From JBDTOX01 sp039933015 (lineage in GTDB: Bacteria; Pseudomonadota; Gammaproteobacteria; Burkholderiales; Methylophilaceae), in contig JBDTOX010000003.1 of NCBI GenBank assembly GCA_039933015.1, forward strand, positions 1-9,787: 9,787 bases of DNA. The letters run 5' to 3'. The stretch's first letter is position 1. Each line of letters opens with the position of its first letter. A program made the position numbers and the translations under genes. Of this stretch, positions 7,901 through 9,787 are shown piece by piece. A model generated the notes under the pieces. It saw nothing but the letters and a program-made list of their open reading frames with translations, was not told where the DNA came from and ran no database searches.

Positions 7901-9787
7901 TATCACTATCTACGTTGTGAATATTATTGAGTTCGGTAGGGTTGGAAATATCGCTAGCGATACCAATGGCATAGGATTTAATACCGTTGGTATTTACAAA
8001 ATTGCGATAGCCATTGGCAGCTGGGTCTGTTGTATCGCCAGAGGTCGGTACGCCATCAGAAATAAAATAGATGGTGTTCTTTTGCGACGGATCCACAGTG
8101 GGGAAAGCATTCATTGCTTTTTGCAGGCCATCCTCATAATTGGTGCCACCGCCGACTACAAGCGCGTTGACAGCTGCAATAGCAGCTTCTTTAGACGCAT
8201 AAGCATTGCCCCCATTTAAAAGAGTTGCCGTACTACTAAACTGAACCAGCTTGACTGATATATTGCCACCTTGGCTGTAGTACGCATTAATCACGCTGGT
8301 TAAGGCGATCTTGGCTGCATCAAGTCGATTCATGATTGTGACAACGCCGTTTGCATCAACGTTTTTTACTTCACCGGCCATGCTGCCAGAAATATCCACC
8401 ACAAAAACCAGATTGGTTGGAGGCAATGTTCCTTGCGCTACTGAAACCACCGTATTTTGTGTAGTAGGCGCGTCATCTTTAATCGTAACCAATAGGTTAA
8501 TTGGGGTGCCTGCGCCAGTAGAGTTACCCGTGTAAGTGAATGTCTGTACGTATTCATTGGTATTTGCGCCAGCTTGGGAGTCGTTATCTACTTTGGCATT
8601 TAAGGTGTAGATATAAGCACCGGTTGCTGCTGTTACCTGTAGCACGCCGTAAGCTGTATTAACCGTATACACACCGCCCGAAAGTGTGCCCCCAGTAACG
8701 CCTGTGACACTGGTGTTACCTGCGTCATTGGCTAACAAATTACCCGTGACTATACGCACACCATCGCCAGTGCCGCCTGCCAACGCAGATTCATGCACAG
8801 TTGCCAAATCGGTGCGTGAACTATAGGTAGTTAAAGTAACCGTTGCTGTGCTGGTTTGCCCATCATCATCGGTAATGGTGTAAGCAAGGGCCGCACTGCC
8901 TGCACTTGGCGGGTTATAGGTATAGGTCTGCGTACCGGGGTTATAAGATAAGCCCGTAGGTAATACACCTGTGCTGGTAATTGTTGCATGGTCAAACAGT
9001 GTATCGTTAGCTAGCAACTGCGCACGCGTAAAGGTAATTGGGGTGCCAACCACAGTTTGGAAAGTATCATTGACTGCAACTGGCGTGCCATCATTGACAG
9101 CGGTTACGGTAATAGTTTGCGTAGCAACGGACGAGACAAGGCCAAGGTTATCTTTAGCGGTGAAAGCAAAACTTGGGTTGCCGCCAAAGGTACTGTTAAA
9201 GTCAGCCTGCGGCTTGAAGTAAAGCGTTAGGTTATTTCCAACCGCGGCAATGTCTGTTCCTGTAGTCACCAATATGGTCATCGCAGGGTTTAGGTACAAG
9301 GCACCGTTGCTAGGCAAGCTTGAAAGCCTGAAGCTTGCTACCGTACCATCAATATCAGTGCCGATAAGTACAATTGGTATGGAGGCTGCATCTTCAAGAC
9401 CTGTTGCGCTACCGCTTATTGCAACAGGTGCGTCATTGGTGCCGGTGATGCTGACCGTGAGCACCTGGCTGCTGCCGTCAGCGGTGGCCACGGTGATGCT
9501 GTCGCTATAGGTCTGGCCGCCGACGAATTCGTCGTGGGCGCTGTTCATGCTGTAGCTCCACACGCCGGCGGCGTCGATGCTGAACTGGCCGTAGCCGTTG
9601 GAACCATTGACTGCGCTCTGCGCCACAAAGCTGGCGGCACTGTCGACATCGCTGGCCGTGAGGGTGCCGCCTGCGCTCTGGATGGCGTTGCTTTCGGTAA
9701 TGCTGGCGCTGCTGGTGCCGCTGATGACGGCGGCGTCATTGGTGCCGGTGATGCTGACCGTGAGCACCTGGCTGCTGCCGTCAGCGG
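4965..9787 (-). CDS. Large RTX adhesin, LapA-like, type I secreted (5' partial)
   Basis: The C-terminal 1606 residues of a giant surface adhesin are visible; the frame stays open to the right edge, so the apparent GTG start at 9767 is only an internal valine codon. From N to C the visible part holds VCBS repeats (about nt 9420-9787) and cadherin-like Ig-type domains with VNDTF and TGNLLANDAG motifs (about 8450-9420). A von Willebrand A domain follows (about 7825-8425), with the MIDAS residues DISGS, GGGTNYEDGL and FISDGVP. After a beta-rich region come two Calx-beta domains (about 6231-6572 and 5811-6230, ending in IIDDDT and ILDNDST), 14 RTX nonapeptides (5319-5696) and a type I secretion C-terminal domain (about 4965-5318, with DTITDF and GGDVLDFRDIL). 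By family it exits through the TolC/LapE channel, folds on extracellular calcium and mediates attachment. The N-terminal retention module cut by LapG lies outside the window. The symbol is left blank because adhesin names vary between species. Confidence 0.95.
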   Translation of the reverse strand, partial: ADGSSQVLTVSITGTNDAAVISGTSSASITESNAIQSAGGTLTASDVDSAASFVAQSAVNGSNGYGQFSIDAAGVWSYSMNSAHDEFVGGQTYSDSITVATADGSSQVLTVSITGTNDAPVAISGSATGLEDAASIPIVLIGTDIDGTVASFRLSSLPSNGALYLNPAMTILVTTGTDIAAVGNNLTLYFKPQADFNSTFGGNPSFAFTAKDNLGLVSSVATQTITVTAVNDGTPVAVNDTFQTVVGTPITFTRAQLLANDTLFDHATITSTGVLPTGLSYNPGTQTYTYNPPSAGSAALAYTITDDDGQTSTATVTLTTYSSRTDLATVHESALAGGTGDGVRIVTGNLLANDAGNTSVTGVTGGTLSGGVYTVNTAYGVLQVTAATGAYIYTLNAKVDNDSQAGANTNEYVQTFTYTGNSTGAGTPINLLVTIKDDAPTTQNTVVSVAQGTLPPTNLVFVVDISGSMAGEVKNVDANGVVTIMNRLDAAKIALTSVINAYYSQGGNISVKLVQFSSTATLLNGGNAYASKEAAIAAVNALVVGGGTNYEDGLQKAMNAFPTVDPSQKNTIYFISDGVPTSGDTTDPAANGYRNFVNTNGIKSYAIGIASDISNPTELNNIHNVDSDMNGVKDAAIIVTDVSKLDAVLLATVPTAFGGSVTGSAASSSLNLGADGGYISSLIMRLDTNADGIPDTDVTFIYNPGTNQISVVGPFPATGFPQTGDLLTLNAGKGFTTGILIFNFTTGEYSYQTAGFAVEGQQFDISFVATDNDGDTVSGKQTIMIVDGKPQANNDVDSLRGNDTFLEGNVISGIGTDGGNNLQLTTFSANRSGEDNTVDNAKVSSIVFKGTTFDLTVPVGSASAAGGSYSITSAGGVKTLTWTATSGGASLVFNSEGYYKYTPPDAYLTPNLVQPATAYSLTSVALVTTAANAGMTLAGIARTSVAEGSATVTPGSSGVGVTGNTSNTRVDSLESLVIRFDTSIHPHGVQGVSVVVGNSNMTGGTDTDAFNYKIYDIHGDLIGQFASNASGTVTIPANYTGIGQIVIDSGGVGSYAGAYGSISSVTYASIVDTTVSVNDVIVTEGAGAQAIFTISLSEASSQVVTVTYNTSNLTRAVSPGDYTAVSNATVTFLPGETTKTIVVNITNDATAENSLENFNLNLVSATNAVIVDNVGIATIIDDDTTRAYINVSNPVVTEGQTAQFNVNYKNAAGVNQNLAAATTFTLALGNALGAPNNATLGADYLNTGANLQYSLNNGTTWINYTAAFTATAGSNGFLARVVTVDDIVIESTEYFSLTVARTAGDSFQAGNASVGGVATILDNDSTVVTLAPAPEIITYTLTDADGDTSSATLRLNFIRDEIAGTSGDDTIIGTARNEFITGGDGNDSLSGGAGFDIIKGGAGNDTIDGGADDDQLYGGDGDDLIIGGTGDDELYGEAGNDTLLGGDGNDKLFGGAGNDILIGGAGNDILIGGAGNDTLTGGAGVDVFKWELADKGITGAPAKDTITDFDAAPVSLGGDVLDFRDILSGESHLGVDPGNLASYLHFEKSGADTIVHISSVGEFAAGFNSAKDVQTITLTGVDLVGSYTNDQQIVADMLTKNKLITD
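5319..5696 (-). repeat. RTX calcium-binding nonapeptide array, 14 units
   Basis: Fourteen consecutive nonapeptides of the GGxGxDxUx type run without interruption (378 bp), from GTSGDDTII through GGAGVDVFK. The second unit (GTARNEFIT) has lost the Asp, and one unit reads GGADDDQLY. Such arrays form a calcium-bound beta-roll that folds only outside the cell. Three units starting at 5362, 5389 and 5416 are close to identical in DNA at a 27-bp period, and two of them encode the same GGAGNDILI peptide. Confidence 0.95.
9430..9787 (-). repeat. Tandem 303-bp VCBS repeat, GC-rich, running off the right edge
   Basis: The DNA at 9430-9484 recurs without mismatch at 9733-9787 (55 bp, limited by the window end), giving a period of 303 bp or 101 codons. 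Each unit encodes a VCBS domain with GGTLTASDVDS, GVWSYSMNS and SQVLTVSITGTNDA motifs. The block is visibly more GC-rich than the rest of the gene, and the change occurs sharply at about 9430. One full unit and the start of a second are visible; more copies are likely beyond the edge. Confidence 0.9.

Noticed and set aside
6138..9510. Several plus-strand frames of 60-115 codons opposite the adhesin
   Set aside because: They lie wholly antisense to a long, domain-rich coding region, lack ribosome sites of note and resemble no protein family.
9765..9767. GTG at 9767 as the true start of the adhesin
   Set aside because: The frame continues upstream to the window edge as ADGSSQ, which matches the same position in the next VCBS unit, so this is an internal valine codon.

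Overview
The window carries a Lap-type biofilm adhesion locus: a giant type I-secreted RTX adhesin, its outer-membrane exit channel, and the LapG/LapD pair that controls adhesin release in response to cyclic di-GMP. GC content is moderate (roughly mid-40s percent by eye) and the codon usage is consistent across most genes. The protein styles, notably a TolC-like channel fused to an NTF2-like domain and a LapGD pair beside a VCBS/VWA/Calx-beta/RTX adhesin, suggest a gammaproteobacterium or, more likely, a betaproteobacterium (for example Methylophilaceae). That placement is inference; no rRNA or tRNA is present to confirm it.

Layout. Positions 1-1765 (minus, 3' end cut by the window edge) encode a TolC/LapE-like outer-membrane protein with an extra C-terminal NTF2-like domain. 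Positions 1766-1979 are an AT-rich divergent regulatory region with a pair of 20-bp imperfect direct repeats spaced 21 bp apart. Positions 1980-2663 (plus) encode LapG, a periplasmic cysteine protease, and 2682-4598 (plus) encode LapD, an inner-membrane c-di-GMP receptor; the two form an operon with an 18-nt gap. Positions 4588-4926 (minus) encode a 112-aa protein of unknown function, often carrying the misleading name 'tryptophan synthase subunit beta-like'; its 3' end overlaps that of lapD by 11 bp. Positions 4965-9787 (minus, N-terminus beyond the right edge) encode the C-terminal 1606 residues of the RTX adhesin.

How they work together (from the known Pseudomonas fluorescens Lap system): the adhesin is secreted C-terminus first through a type I system whose outer-membrane component is LapE/TolC-like, and is held at the surface by an N-terminal plug. 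At high c-di-GMP, LapD binds the nucleotide through its degenerate EAL domain and sequesters LapG through a periplasmic tryptophan loop. At low c-di-GMP, LapG is freed and cleaves the adhesin N-terminus, releasing the cell. The ABC transporter and membrane-fusion subunits (LapB/LapC) and the adhesin retention module with its LapG cleavage site are not in this window.

The items most worth following up are the LapE-NTF2 fusion, the 112-aa partner gene, the GC-rich, nearly identical VCBS repeat block at the right edge, and the tandem 20-bp motif between lapE and lapG. I see no CRISPR array, insertion sequence, RNA gene or phage gene.
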